NCBI GenBank assembly: GCA_013791935.1
Contig: VMSV01000170.1
Span: 1-32,267 of the forward strand
Length of the DNA: 32,267 bases
Source of the DNA: Desulfobacteraceae bacterium
GTDB taxonomy: Bacteria; Desulfobacterota; Desulfobacteria; Desulfobacterales; UBA5616
Reading direction: 5' to 3'
Below are positions 16,447 to 24,907 of the stretch, piece by piece. A program made the position numbers and the translations under genes. The first letter of the stretch is position 1, and each line of letters opens with the position of its first letter. A model generated the notes under the pieces. It saw nothing but the letters and a program-made list of their open reading frames with translations, was not told the DNA's origin and did no database searches.

Positions 16447-18039
16447 ATGAAAAAATTCAATGCGTCCATTTTTGTCAAAATCTGGCTCAGCATCAGTATG
16501 CTCTTCCTGGGATACATTGTTTCCATGGTCATGATTCAGGTAACGGGAGGCGCCATAAAAGACCGACTGAACACCATTTCAGGCAGTCTTTTTCCGGCGG
16601 CCAAAATCAGCCAGGAAGCGCTGGCCACCTATGAAAAGCAGATCAAGTTCTACCAGGATGCTGTGATGATGGGAGAACTTGACCTGGTGAACAATGCAAA
16701 AAGCGAATCGGATAAAGTTCTTACGGCTCTGAATCAAATCCTGGGCCTGGAAAACCTCAAAAGGGATCGCGTGAATGAAATTCAAAGCATCCATCAGACG
16801 TTATCTTCCTTCTCATCCATTTCCGACGGCATATATAAAAAAATGGCTTCCGGGGACATGTCCCCGGAAGTGGTTGAACAAGCAGGGGCTCAATCCAAAA
16901 TAAAAGATGAGCTGTTTAGGTCCCTTTCTTCCATGGCCGACGGGCTTTCCGAGGATGCCAAGGGAGAAATTGGAGACATCATCTCCTTTTATTCCAAACA
17001 GCAGTTGTTTAACCTGGTGCTGTTTTTCATCGTGCTTTCGGTATCCGTGGTCATTGTGTGGCTGGTGACAAAGCGCTCCATTGTGAACCCTGTGAATAAA
17101 GCCATCAATCAGTTGAAGAAAGTTGCACCGGAAATTGACCTCACTTCCGGCCAGGTGTCCTCAGCCAGCCAGTCCCTGGCGGAAGGTTCTTCGGAACAAG
17201 CCGCATCCATTGAAGAAACCTCTTCCTCCCTTGAGGAGATGTCTTCCATGACGCGAAAGAATGCGGACAATGCTTCGGAGGCCAACAAGCTCATGAAAAA
17301 GACCAGCGAGGTGATTCAAAAGGCCAATGTTTCCATGACCGAGCTCACCGGTTCCATGGAAAAGATATCCAAAGCCAGCCAGGAAACCTCCAAAATCATC
17401 AAAACCATTGACGAGATTGCCTTCCAGACCAACCTCCTTGCCCTGAATGCTGCTGTGGAAGCCGCCAGGGCCGGAGAAGCCGGGGCAGGATTCGCCGTAG
17501 TGGCCGATGAGGTGAGAAATCTTGCCATGCGGGCAGCGGAAGCAGCCAAAAGCACCTCTGCCCTTATTGAGGATACGGTGAGAAGAATTAATGACGGAAC
17601 CAAAGTGGTTTCCCAGACCAACGAAGCCTTTTCCGAGGTATTCCATTCCGCCACCACCATCAAAGATCTGGTGGAAGAAATTGCTGCGGCTTCAAACGAT
17701 CAGGCCCAAGGCATCGAACAGATTAACAAAGCTGTGACGGAAATGGACAAAGTGGTTCAGCAGAATGCGGCCAGTGCAGAAGAAAGCGCTTCAGCCAGCC
17801 AGGAAATGAATTCCCAGGCGGGAAAACTCAATGAAGTGGTGGATGAACTGGCCAAGGTAATCGGTGGGAATGCCCATGAAACCAAATTATACATACCCAA
17901 TGTAAAAAATCATCCAAAAACTGGAATGCATCATAAAAAGACGGCCCCCTCAAAGGCCTTGGTTCCATCCAAAAAAAGGCGCCAGTTCACGCCGGAAGAA
18001 GTGATTCACATTGATGAATCCGACCTTGCGAATTTCTAA
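16447..18039 (+). CDS. Methyl-accepting chemotaxis protein
   Basis: 530 residues from the ATG at 16447 (GGAGGA four to nine bases upstream). Membrane segments at about 11-31 and 187-208 flank a 155-residue, mainly helical periplasmic domain of the four-helix-bundle type. After TM2 only the first HAMP helix is apparent ([16 protein letters not shown]), then a long coiled coil. The conserved signalling tip is intact: [19 protein letters not shown] through [18 protein letters not shown] at about 322-367. Candidate methylation helices contain [14 protein letters not shown] and [14 protein letters not shown]. The tail is basic and ends in [13 protein letters not shown], not in the NWETF pentapeptide. 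It is the third gene of the porin-binding protein cassette. Confidence 0.93.
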   Translation: MKKFNASIFVKIWLSISMLFLGYIVSMVMIQVTGGAIKDRLNTISGSLFPAAKISQEALATYEKQIKFYQDAVMMGELDLVNNAKSESDKVLTALNQILGLENLKRDRVNEIQSIHQTLSSFSSISDGIYKKMASGDMSPEVVEQAGAQSKIKDELFRSLSSMADGLSEDAKGEIGDIISFYSKQQLFNLVLFFIVLSVSVVIVWLVTKRSIVNPVNKAINQLKKVAPEIDLTSGQVSSASQSLAEGSSEQAASIEETSSSLEEMSSMTRKNADNASEANKLMKKTSEVIQKANVSMTELTGSMEKISKASQETSKIIKTIDEIAFQTNLLALNAAVEAARAGEAGAGFAVVADEVRNLAMRAAEAAKSTSALIEDTVRRINDGTKVVSQTNEAFSEVFHSATTIKDLVEEIAAASNDQAQGIEQINKAVTEMDKVVQQNAASAEESASASQEMNSQAGKLNEVVDELAKVIGGNAHETKLYIPNVKNHPKTGMHHKKTAPSKALVPSKKRRQFTPEEVIHIDESDLANF

Positions 18040-18097
18040 ATCAACGCAGATTGGGTTTTTTATATCCCCGTGTGGTTTTAACGCCACTGTTCATATA

Positions 18098-18133
18098 AAG
18101 AGGAGGCTGACTCGGAAGAATCGGCCTCCTCTT
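18098..18133. terminator. Stem-loop between the chemoreceptor and hisG
   Basis: AAGAGGAGGC at 18098-18107 pairs perfectly with GCCTCCTCTT at 18124-18133. T-rich sequence follows on both strands, though interrupted, so it may terminate both convergent units. Confidence 0.7.
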
Positions 18134-18150
18134 AACTTCTTTATGGGGAA

Positions 18151-18999
18151 TCATAAACGGCAAGCTCGTATATCCATCACCACAATCCCTCTTGCCCCCA
18201 CAGCCGAAAGCCTGTCCATGATTTCATTGGCCTCTTTTCTTTTCACCATGGCCTTCACCGCCACCCACTCGGTCTTGCTAAGGGGTGCGATGGTGGGGGC
18301 TTCGATACCGGGTGTGATGGCGCAAACCTTCTCAAGAAGGATCTTCGGTGCATCATATTCAATCATCACATAGTCCCTTGCCACCACAATGCCTTTGAGT
18401 CTTTCAATGCAAATTCTGAGTTGGGGAGAAAGGCTGTTGATATCATCCCTCGCCACCACCACGGCTTCGGATTCCAACAAAGGCGAACCCACCACTTTAA
18501 GGCCTGCCTGGGACAGGGTCCTTCCGGTCTCCACCACATCGGCCACGGCATCGGCAACTCCCAACGAAACACTGATTTCAACCGCTCCATCCAAGGTGAT
18601 GATCTCCGCATCTATTTTTCGGGCATTAAGATTCTGCCTCAATAGGTTCGGGAAGGATGTAGCAATCCTCAGCCCGTTAAAGGTTTCAGGGGTAAGTTCG
18701 CTGTTTTCAGGAACGGCGTAAAAAAACCTGGACCGGCCAAACCCCAGGGGCAGCACTTCATGAAGATCCACGCAGGCCTCCCTGGCCAGATCCCTTCCTG
18801 TAATGCCCATGTCCAGAATCCCCCGGCTCACATATACGGCAATGTCTCGTGGCCGAAGAAAAACAAATTCAAGCTCATGCTCCTTATCCAGAACGGACAA
18901 TTCCCGGCGATACCGTCTGCACTCATAGCCGGCCTCCCCCATGAGCAGGGCCGCTTCTTCCGAGAGCGCCCCCTTATTGGGCAATGCAATTTTCAGCAT
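18151..18999 (-). CDS. hisG: ATP phosphoribosyltransferase, long form
   Basis: 282 residues. Catalyses the first step of histidine synthesis, condensing ATP and PRPP. Visible: LKIALPNKGALSEEA at the start, DMGITGRDL (residues 60-68), the PRPP-type segment ADAVADVVETGRTL, and a carboxy-terminal regulatory domain of about 75 residues (from about 210, GIEAPTIAPLSKTEWVAVKAMV, then GARGIVVMDIRACRL). That domain marks the long, histidine-feedback-inhibited form that needs no HisZ. It lies 12 bases behind hisE in a minus-strand operon, and hisHF is on the other strand 2.2 kb away. Confidence 0.96.
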   Translation of the reverse strand: MLKIALPNKGALSEEAALLMGEAGYECRRYRRELSVLDKEHELEFVFLRPRDIAVYVSRGILDMGITGRDLAREACVDLHEVLPLGFGRSRFFYAVPENSELTPETFNGLRIATSFPNLLRQNLNARKIDAEIITLDGAVEISVSLGVADAVADVVETGRTLSQAGLKVVGSPLLESEAVVVARDDINSLSPQLRICIERLKGIVVARDYVMIEYDAPKILLEKVCAITPGIEAPTIAPLSKTEWVAVKAMVKRKEANEIMDRLSAVGARGIVVMDIRACRL

Positions 19000-19011
19000 G
19001 ATTTTCCCTTA

Positions 19012-19284
19012 TTATAAATGGGTGTAAACATCATCCAGCTCCAATCCGCAGGCAATCATCATCACCTGGAGGTGATAAAGCAACTGGGATATTTCTTCCG
19101 CGGTCTTTTCCCTGCCCTCATATTCGGCAGCCATCCAGACTTCCGCAGCCTCTTCCACAATTTTTTTCCCGATAAAATGTTTTCCGGCCTCAAGCTCTTT
19201 GACGGTTTTTGAGGTCCCCTCCCCTGCCGCAGCTTTTTGTTTCAATTCGGCAAAAAGGTCTTCAAAAGATTTCATATTCAGCAT
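19012..19284 (-). CDS. hisE: Phosphoribosyl-ATP pyrophosphatase
   Basis: 90 residues, stand-alone HisE (not fused to HisI). It hydrolyses phosphoribosyl-ATP to phosphoribosyl-AMP, the second step of histidine synthesis. Visible: the MazG-like helical fold with [15 protein letters not shown] and [14 protein letters not shown], containing the acidic metal-binding E-x-x-E pattern. Two Met codons three apart (19284 and 19275) are possible starts; neither has a strong ribosome binding site. hisG follows directly. hisI is not in the window. Confidence 0.93.
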   Translation of the reverse strand: MLNMKSFEDLFAELKQKAAAGEGTSKTVKELEAGKHFIGKKIVEEAAEVWMAAEYEGREKTAEEISQLLYHLQVMMIACGLELDDVYTHL

Positions 19285-19454
19285 CCAACATATTGTTTTT
19301 ATTTAATGGATTATCAACGATTTCAAGTCGGTGCAGGATAACATGAAAACGGGCAAACAATAAATGATTTTTCAGAAATCATTCAAGAATGTGGAAGGAT
19401 GGTCGATGATAGTCTTGGGAACACAGAAAACAATAAAAACAAAAAGGAGTGTAT

Positions 19455-19838
19455 ATGAAAAAAAATAATTTCGCTTTTCTTTTCTGGATCATTCTGGTTG
19501 TTATTGCGGTCATCACTGGCACGGCATGGGCCGAGGATGTGGACATGACAGGCACATGGAAGGTAGTCGTGGGCTCCGGTTCGGATGGCGGAACGCCAAC
19601 CTTTGTTTTAAAACAGGAAGGCAATGTTCTGACCGGAACCTACAAAGGGCGATTTGGAGAGTCTTCTGTGAATGGAACGGTGGAGGGCAATAATTTCAAA
19701 ATAACCCTCAAAGCAGGAGGAAGCAGCAGCATTTATAAAGGAAAGGTCGAAGGCACCCAAATGAGCGGAGAAGCCACTTTTGGGGGTATGAGCACCATGC
19801 AATTCACCGGAGAGATGGAATTGGGCCTCATGCCTTAG
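19455..19838 (+). CDS. Small secreted beta-rich (calycin-like) protein
   Basis: 127 residues from the ATG at 19455, five bases after AAGGAG. A signal peptide ends near AWA (residue 25). The mature part follows the repeated strand pattern TGTWKVVV, then FVLKQEGNVLTGTYKG, VNGTVEGNNFKITLK and MSGEATFGG. This G-x-LTG-x-Y pattern is common in bacterial lipocalin-like or stand-alone beta-barrel modules of unknown function. It appears as an isolated gene between hisE (divergent) and the KdnB-like gene. No catalytic residues can be proposed. Confidence 0.75.
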   Translation: MKKNNFAFLFWIILVVIAVITGTAWAEDVDMTGTWKVVVGSGSDGGTPTFVLKQEGNVLTGTYKGRFGESSVNGTVEGNNFKITLKAGGSSSIYKGKVEGTQMSGEATFGGMSTMQFTGEMELGLMP

Positions 19839-19853
19839 CTTTTTTCATTCAAA

Positions 19854-19905
19854 GAAAGCAGGGGATCGAGCTGGTTATCCTCCAACATGGGGCTCCCCTG
19901 CTTTC
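19854..19905. repeat. Long-loop inverted repeat after the secreted-protein gene
   Basis: GAAAGCAGGGGA at 19854-19865 pairs perfectly with TCCCCTGCTTTC at 19894-19905, separated by 28 bases. There is no T-tract, so it is an uncertain terminator; it may stabilise a transcript end. The following 200 bases up to the next gene show nothing else I can name. Confidence 0.5.
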
Positions 19906-20107
19906 ATGGTATTTGTTAAACTTTTGTTTTTCATCGTTTTTCTTTTCACCAGTCCAGCCTTGTTGAAGTTCGATTCAGATGGATTCCTTCCATAACAGTT
20001 TTTTTCTTGCGCCAAAATCCATTCCACCCTAAAAGAAATCATGAATTGCCTTTTTCCCGAAGAAAAAATAAAACCCTGAAAACCCCTTTCAAACGGAGGA
20101 TAACTCA

Positions 20108-21172
20108 TTGAAAATAACAAGATTTATTCCACAAGTCGTTTTCGGAGAAAATAGCTTTAATGATTTGAATTCCTTTATTGACCAAGCCTTTCCCAACAAA
20201 AACCAATACACGGTTTACGTGATTGATTCCATTCACCAAGAAACCGGCCTTCGCAAACGGCTCGCGCCTGGTTCCCGGGATATGGTCATTGAATTCAATG
20301 CTTCAGACCATGAACCCAAAACAGCCGATGTGGACAAGGTTCGGGATGATATCCTGGCAGAAAAAGCGGGGGAACTTCCCAGAGTGATTGTGGGTATCGG
20401 CGGAGGAGCAACCATTGATGTGGCCAAGGCGGTTTCCGTAATGCTGACCAATCCCGGATCCTCGGTGGATTACCAGGGATGGGACCTGCCAAAGCATCCA
20501 TCGGTCCCGAAAATCGGGGTGCCGACGCTTGCCGGAACCGGTGCCGAGGCCACCCGTACAGCCGTTCTTTCAGGCCCGGTGAGGAAACTCGGCATCAACA
20601 GCGATTACAGCATATGCAATGGCGCTTTGCTCGATCCCACCCTGCTCAGAACCGTTCCAGCCGACCAGGAATTCTATACGGGCATGGACAATTTCATCCA
20701 CTGCGTGGAAGCCTCCAGCGGCAGTGCCATGAACGACATGGGAAGGCCCTTTGCCATCCAAGCCAAAGAGTCTACGGAAAACTTTTTCCTCAAAGAAAAA
20801 AACTACGGGGAATTCATGGTGGGGTCTTTTCTCGGGGGTTGCTCCATCGCCAATTCCTCGGTGGGGATCTGCCATGCTCTGTCCTACGGCATTGCCTTTA
20901 TTCGCGGCTACCGACATGGGATTGCCAACAGCATTGTTTTCAACCACCTGGAAGAATTCTACGGGAAGGATGTGATGACTTTCCGTAAAATGATGGAAAA
21001 ACACCATATCGAGCTTCCCCAAGGGGTTACCCGAGGACTTAGCCCGGAGCAATTGAACAAGATGGTGGAACTGGCCTACATGCTGGAAAAAGACCTCATC
21101 AGCGCCCTGGGCCCGGATTTCAAAAAGATTCTGACCCCGGATAAAATTCTATCCATTTATGAGAAAATGTAG
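20108..21172 (+). CDS. Iron-containing alcohol dehydrogenase, KdnB-like
   Basis: 354 residues starting at a TTG, supported by GGAGGA seven bases upstream. Group III metal-dependent alcohol dehydrogenase fold. Visible: the NAD-binding GIGGGATIDVAKAVS (residues 96-110), the conserved PTLAGTGAEATRTAVLSGP (139-157), and metal ligands D194, H198 (GMDNFIHCVE), H256 (ICHALSYG) and H270 (YRHGIANS). Segments such as LTNPGSSVDYQGWDL, GPVRKLGINSDY and IVFNHLEEFYG match my memory of KdnB, the 3-deoxy-D-manno-octulosonate 8-oxidase that feeds amino-Kdo synthesis. The usual partner aminotransferase KdnA is absent here. hisHF starts 11 bases after its stop codon, so they are probably co-transcribed. Family secure; the KdnB assignment is moderate. 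Confidence 0.8.
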   Translation: MKITRFIPQVVFGENSFNDLNSFIDQAFPNKNQYTVYVIDSIHQETGLRKRLAPGSRDMVIEFNASDHEPKTADVDKVRDDILAEKAGELPRVIVGIGGGATIDVAKAVSVMLTNPGSSVDYQGWDLPKHPSVPKIGVPTLAGTGAEATRTAVLSGPVRKLGINSDYSICNGALLDPTLLRTVPADQEFYTGMDNFIHCVEASSGSAMNDMGRPFAIQAKESTENFFLKEKNYGEFMVGSFLGGCSIANSSVGICHALSYGIAFIRGYRHGIANSIVFNHLEEFYGKDVMTFRKMMEKHHIELPQGVTRGLSPEQLNKMVELAYMLEKDLISALGPDFKKILTPDKILSIYEKM

Positions 21173-21182
21173 GACCTGAAAC

Positions 21183-22751
21183 ATGATTACTTTGTTGGAT
21201 TACGGTGCAGGCAATGTCCGAAGCGTGATTAACGCCATCGAGCATCTGGGAGAACAGGTTCGCGTTGCTTCCAGGGCCGAAGATATTCTGAATGCGGATC
21301 AGCTTGTTTTTCCAGGGGTTGGAGCCTTTGGGAATATGATGGAAATCCTGAATCAAAAGGGATATGCCGAACCTTTAAGGCAGTACCTCTCTTCCAACAG
21401 GCCTTTTCTCGGAATCTGCCTGGGGTTGCAGGCTCTTTTTGAATCCAGTGAAGAGGCCCCCGGAATCCAAGGATTGGGGATCATTCCAGGCATGGTCAAG
21501 CGGTTTAATGTGGATCTGGCCGTGCCCCACATCGGATGGAACGGCATCTGCGCAAAGCAGTCCTCTCGAATTTTTAACGGGGTTCAGCCGGATGATAAAT
21601 TCTATTTTGTACACTCCTATCATGTAGTTCCTGAAAATGCGGATGGGATCCTGACCACCACCGATTACGGGGTTGAGTTTGTCAGCAGCATTCAGAAGGG
21701 AAATATGATCGCCACCCAGTTTCATCCGGAAAAAAGCGGCCGGGCCGGGCTTCAGGTACTGAAAAATTTCCTGGACAACTCCAGGGATGCTGTGGAACTG
21801 AAAACCACCGGCCCCACAAAGCTTTCCAAAAGAATCATTGCCTGCCTGGATGTGCGCACCAATGACCAGGGAGACCTGGTGGTCACCAAGGGCGACCAAT
21901 ATGATGTCCGGGAAGCCGGTAGTGTCCGGAACCTGGGAAGACCCGTGGACCTGGCCAAACGCTATTACCTGGAAGGAGCGGATGAAATCACGTTTTTAAA
22001 CATCACCGGCTTTCGCGACTTTCCGTTAAAAGACATGCCCATGTTAAAGGTTTTGGAAGAAACTTCCCGCCAGGTGTTTGTCCCCTTGACCATCGGGGGC
22101 GGCATTCGGGATTTTACCGGCAAGGACGGCAAGACCTATACTTCGTTGGAGGTCGCGTCCGAATACTTCCGGTCCGGGGCGGACAAAATATCCATCGGTA
22201 GTGATGCGGTGACCATTGCCGAAGAATATAACAAAACCGGCGTGAAAACCGGGAAGAGCGCCATCGAAACCATCTCCTACGTCTACGGAGCCCAAGCCGT
22301 GGTGATTTCCATCGACCCGCGACGGGTGTATGTGAAATCCCCGGAGGAGGTCCCCCACCACGTGATCCAAACCGATTTCCCCGGTCCCGATGGCGAAGTT
22401 TACTGCTGGTACCAGTGCACCATCAAGGGCGGAAGGGAGGGAAGACCCATGGATGCCGTGACCCTGGCCAAAACCTGCGAGAAACTGGGGGCCGGCGAAA
22501 TACTTTTAAACTGCATCGACAAGGACGGCACCAATTCCGGCTTTGACATCGAGTTGATCAATGCCGTGAAAAACGCCGTGACCATCCCGGTGATTGCCTC
22601 CTCAGGGGCCGGGTGTCCTGAACATTTTTATGAGGTCTTCACGAAAACCAATGCTGAATCCGCCCTTGCCGCAGGCATTTTCCACCGGCAGGAAGTACCC
22701 ATTGAAAACGTCAAAGCCTATCTTGCGGGGAAGGTGGAAATCAGAAGATAA
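21183..22751 (+). CDS. hisHF: Fused imidazole glycerol phosphate synthase HisH-HisF
   Basis: 522 residues combining both halves of the enzyme that makes imidazole glycerol phosphate and AICAR from PRFAR and glutamine. Residues 1 to about 205: class I glutamine amidotransferase with nucleophile C79 (FLGICLGLQ), H181 and E183 (QFHPEKS). Residues about 215-522: cyclase barrel with D223 (IIACLDVR) and D446 (LNCIDKDGT). The cyclase carries inserts absent from ordinary bacterial HisF (about 250 residues), for instance [24 protein letters not shown] and [18 protein letters not shown], which recall the yeast and plant HIS7 proteins. All catalytic residues are present. It lies directly behind the KdnB-like gene and ahead of the CARDB gene. 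Confidence 0.95.
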   Translation: MITLLDYGAGNVRSVINAIEHLGEQVRVASRAEDILNADQLVFPGVGAFGNMMEILNQKGYAEPLRQYLSSNRPFLGICLGLQALFESSEEAPGIQGLGIIPGMVKRFNVDLAVPHIGWNGICAKQSSRIFNGVQPDDKFYFVHSYHVVPENADGILTTTDYGVEFVSSIQKGNMIATQFHPEKSGRAGLQVLKNFLDNSRDAVELKTTGPTKLSKRIIACLDVRTNDQGDLVVTKGDQYDVREAGSVRNLGRPVDLAKRYYLEGADEITFLNITGFRDFPLKDMPMLKVLEETSRQVFVPLTIGGGIRDFTGKDGKTYTSLEVASEYFRSGADKISIGSDAVTIAEEYNKTGVKTGKSAIETISYVYGAQAVVISIDPRRVYVKSPEEVPHHVIQTDFPGPDGEVYCWYQCTIKGGREGRPMDAVTLAKTCEKLGAGEILLNCIDKDGTNSGFDIELINAVKNAVTIPVIASSGAGCPEHFYEVFTKTNAESALAAGIFHRQEVPIENVKAYLAGKVEIRR

Positions 22752-22785
22752 ATTCCAAATTGCGGAATATTATGGGAGGAACGGA

Positions 22786-24870
22786 ATGAAAGAATTACGC
22801 TGGTTTTTGTTTTTTCACATGTTCTTTGTAATATTGACCGGAAGTCAGGCTTTTGGAGAGATCCCCGGAAAGCCGGTTTTTAAAGAAAAGCTAAAAATCC
22901 AGGTCCCTGCTGTTTCAGGAATCGTTCTAATGCCGGATCTGGTCATCCAAAGTGTCCAGTGGTCTAACCCTCCCCAAGCCGGAGAGCCCATAGGCAAATC
23001 CGCCATTCTAAATATTGTTGCCGTCAACAAGGGGCCTGGACCGACCGGCGGAAATACGGTTGTCATCGGATGCCAATCCCTGTCCGGCGGCAGTTGTCCG
23101 GCATCCCTCACCGGTTCCATGGAAGTAACTCCCCTTGGCCCCGGCCAATCCACGGGCCTTTCCTGGCCTTCTTTGTCAAATGAAATCTGGCCGGCAGGAA
23201 ACTACAGAATTACTGTCAGGATCGATGCAAAAAATATCGCCCGTGAAACCAATGAATCCAACAATGAAACCGCTCTGATCTTCACCATTGCCCCGAAAAA
23301 AACCGTCTCAATGGGCCATACGCCGATAATAAAAAACACGGTTGAAGCTGACAAAGCCTTGGTCCCGGGAACGGACATAAAACCAAAGGACGATCATTGG
23401 CTGAAGCTGAATCAGAAAACAGATCAACCCCCCGCATTGGCCGGGCAGCTTTCGCTGATGGATTATACGCTCCATTCCATTCGCTCCACTCCGCCGGTTC
23501 CCCATACAAAGGAGTTTGTCAAAGTTTTGGTCAAGGTGGAAAACAAATCTCCCAAAGCGACAAAACTTCCGTTTTATTTCAAATGCAAACCACTGGATGG
23601 AACCACCTGTCCTAACGGTCAGCCCGGGCAGGAAGTTGTCGATTCTTTTGAGATGCAGCTTGCTCCCAATGAAACTCGGGAACAGGCCATGTTTCATCTG
23701 GGCAATGACAAGTTTCAAGAAGGTCGATACCTTTTGGCCGCGGCAAAGGATGAAGGGTTCAGCAAGGGCTTGGTTTTTACCACCCTGCATGTGGGGACTC
23801 CTGAAGATGTTCCCCTGAGAATCAGCAAACTCATCATTGGAAAAGAGACCACCTCACCGGCTGAACCGGTAGACATCACCGCTATGGCATCAACCAGGGG
23901 ATTTGAACTACGGGGTGGCGGTTTTATCAGCCAGAGCAAGGTGTACTATCAAAATACCTCCACCGGAGGCAATATCTGGACGGTGGACAATGCGGAAATG
24001 AATGAGAACAGAATCATCACGGGCCTCATGCCGGTAACCGTCGCCAATGTTCCCGGAGCTTATAGGATCTGGGTGAAAAATCCCAACGGCGATGAAACCG
24101 ATAAATTCCGGTTTAATGTGATTGCAGCCGGTCAACCCCCCCAGATTTACGAATGGGAACCCAAAACCATTACTTCCTGGATGCACTGGACGGACACGTC
24201 CACCGGAAGGTGGGCCGCCTATGTGACTTTCAAGGGCCATAATCTTTCGGTAACCCTTACCGATCACTGGGTAGAGTCCAATACCGTATCCGATCAACTG
24301 GTCACAAGTGTCAACGGCCAGTCGGATGATACCTATAAGATTCTAATCTGGACTCCTTCGGGAAATCCTCCCCAAGACGGGCAAATCAAGCTATGGATAT
24401 ACAACAAGCACACGGATCCATCCATTGATACAAAGGGCAATGCCCAGTGGTTTAATATCAAGGTCGTGAATGAACCTTTTATCATTGCCCCCCCGGTGAT
24501 TCGATCCCCTGAAGAGAATCAGAAAATCATGATGAAGGATGTCGTGATTGACATCAAAGACCCTCAAGGTGTCCGGGTACTCACCTATGAACTGGAGTGG
24601 CAACGCAAACTGGGTGAATACTGGATGCCGGTTTCCGTGGTGAATGAAATGGATAAAAACATAGAATCCGATCATGGAACCCATACGGTTTCAATTCAAA
24701 AGTTTGAAAACAACCAGCGTTGCCGGTTCAGGGCACGGGTCACGAAATCCAACAAGCAGGCTGTAAAGCTGGACCCCCAATGGAGCCCATGGCGTGAATT
24801 CGAAGTCGTTCGTCAGCTGACCCTTCCCGCAGGTGGAGAAACGGGGTCCCAAACCTTTAACCCGAATTGA
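22786..24870 (+). CDS. Large secreted CARDB-domain protein
   Basis: 694 residues from the ATG at 22786, supported by GGGAGGA; the frame is open further upstream, but that part overlaps hisHF and is not coding-like. A signal peptide ends near residue 24 (SQAFGE). First CARDB (cell-adhesion-related, Ig-like) domain at about 50-168, with MPDLVIQSVQWSNPP and the typical ETNESNNE end. A second, degenerate Ig-like domain lies at about 222-330, then an IPT/TIG-like segment at about 335-450 (GFELRGGGFISQSKVYY to KNPNGDETDKFRFNV), and a final fibronectin-like region (PPVIRSPEENQKIMM to RFRARVTKSN). No catalytic motif. Likely a cell-surface or periplasmic binding or adhesion protein. It may share a transcript with hisHF, 34 bases upstream. 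Confidence 0.8.
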   Translation: MKELRWFLFFHMFFVILTGSQAFGEIPGKPVFKEKLKIQVPAVSGIVLMPDLVIQSVQWSNPPQAGEPIGKSAILNIVAVNKGPGPTGGNTVVIGCQSLSGGSCPASLTGSMEVTPLGPGQSTGLSWPSLSNEIWPAGNYRITVRIDAKNIARETNESNNETALIFTIAPKKTVSMGHTPIIKNTVEADKALVPGTDIKPKDDHWLKLNQKTDQPPALAGQLSLMDYTLHSIRSTPPVPHTKEFVKVLVKVENKSPKATKLPFYFKCKPLDGTTCPNGQPGQEVVDSFEMQLAPNETREQAMFHLGNDKFQEGRYLLAAAKDEGFSKGLVFTTLHVGTPEDVPLRISKLIIGKETTSPAEPVDITAMASTRGFELRGGGFISQSKVYYQNTSTGGNIWTVDNAEMNENRIITGLMPVTVANVPGAYRIWVKNPNGDETDKFRFNVIAAGQPPQIYEWEPKTITSWMHWTDTSTGRWAAYVTFKGHNLSVTLTDHWVESNTVSDQLVTSVNGQSDDTYKILIWTPSGNPPQDGQIKLWIYNKHTDPSIDTKGNAQWFNIKVVNEPFIIAPPVIRSPEENQKIMMKDVVIDIKDPQGVRVLTYELEWQRKLGEYWMPVSVVNEMDKNIESDHGTHTVSIQKFENNQRCRFRARVTKSNKQAVKLDPQWSPWREFEVVRQLTLPAGGETGSQTFNPN

Positions 24871-24907
24871 GAAAATAATTCTGAGTTACAAAAAAAAGGA
24901 AGAGAAA

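Noticed and set aside
22594-22785. Amino-terminal extension of the CARDB protein
   Set aside because: It overlaps hisHF in another frame. The ATG at 22786 has a strong ribosome binding site and is followed by a signal peptide.
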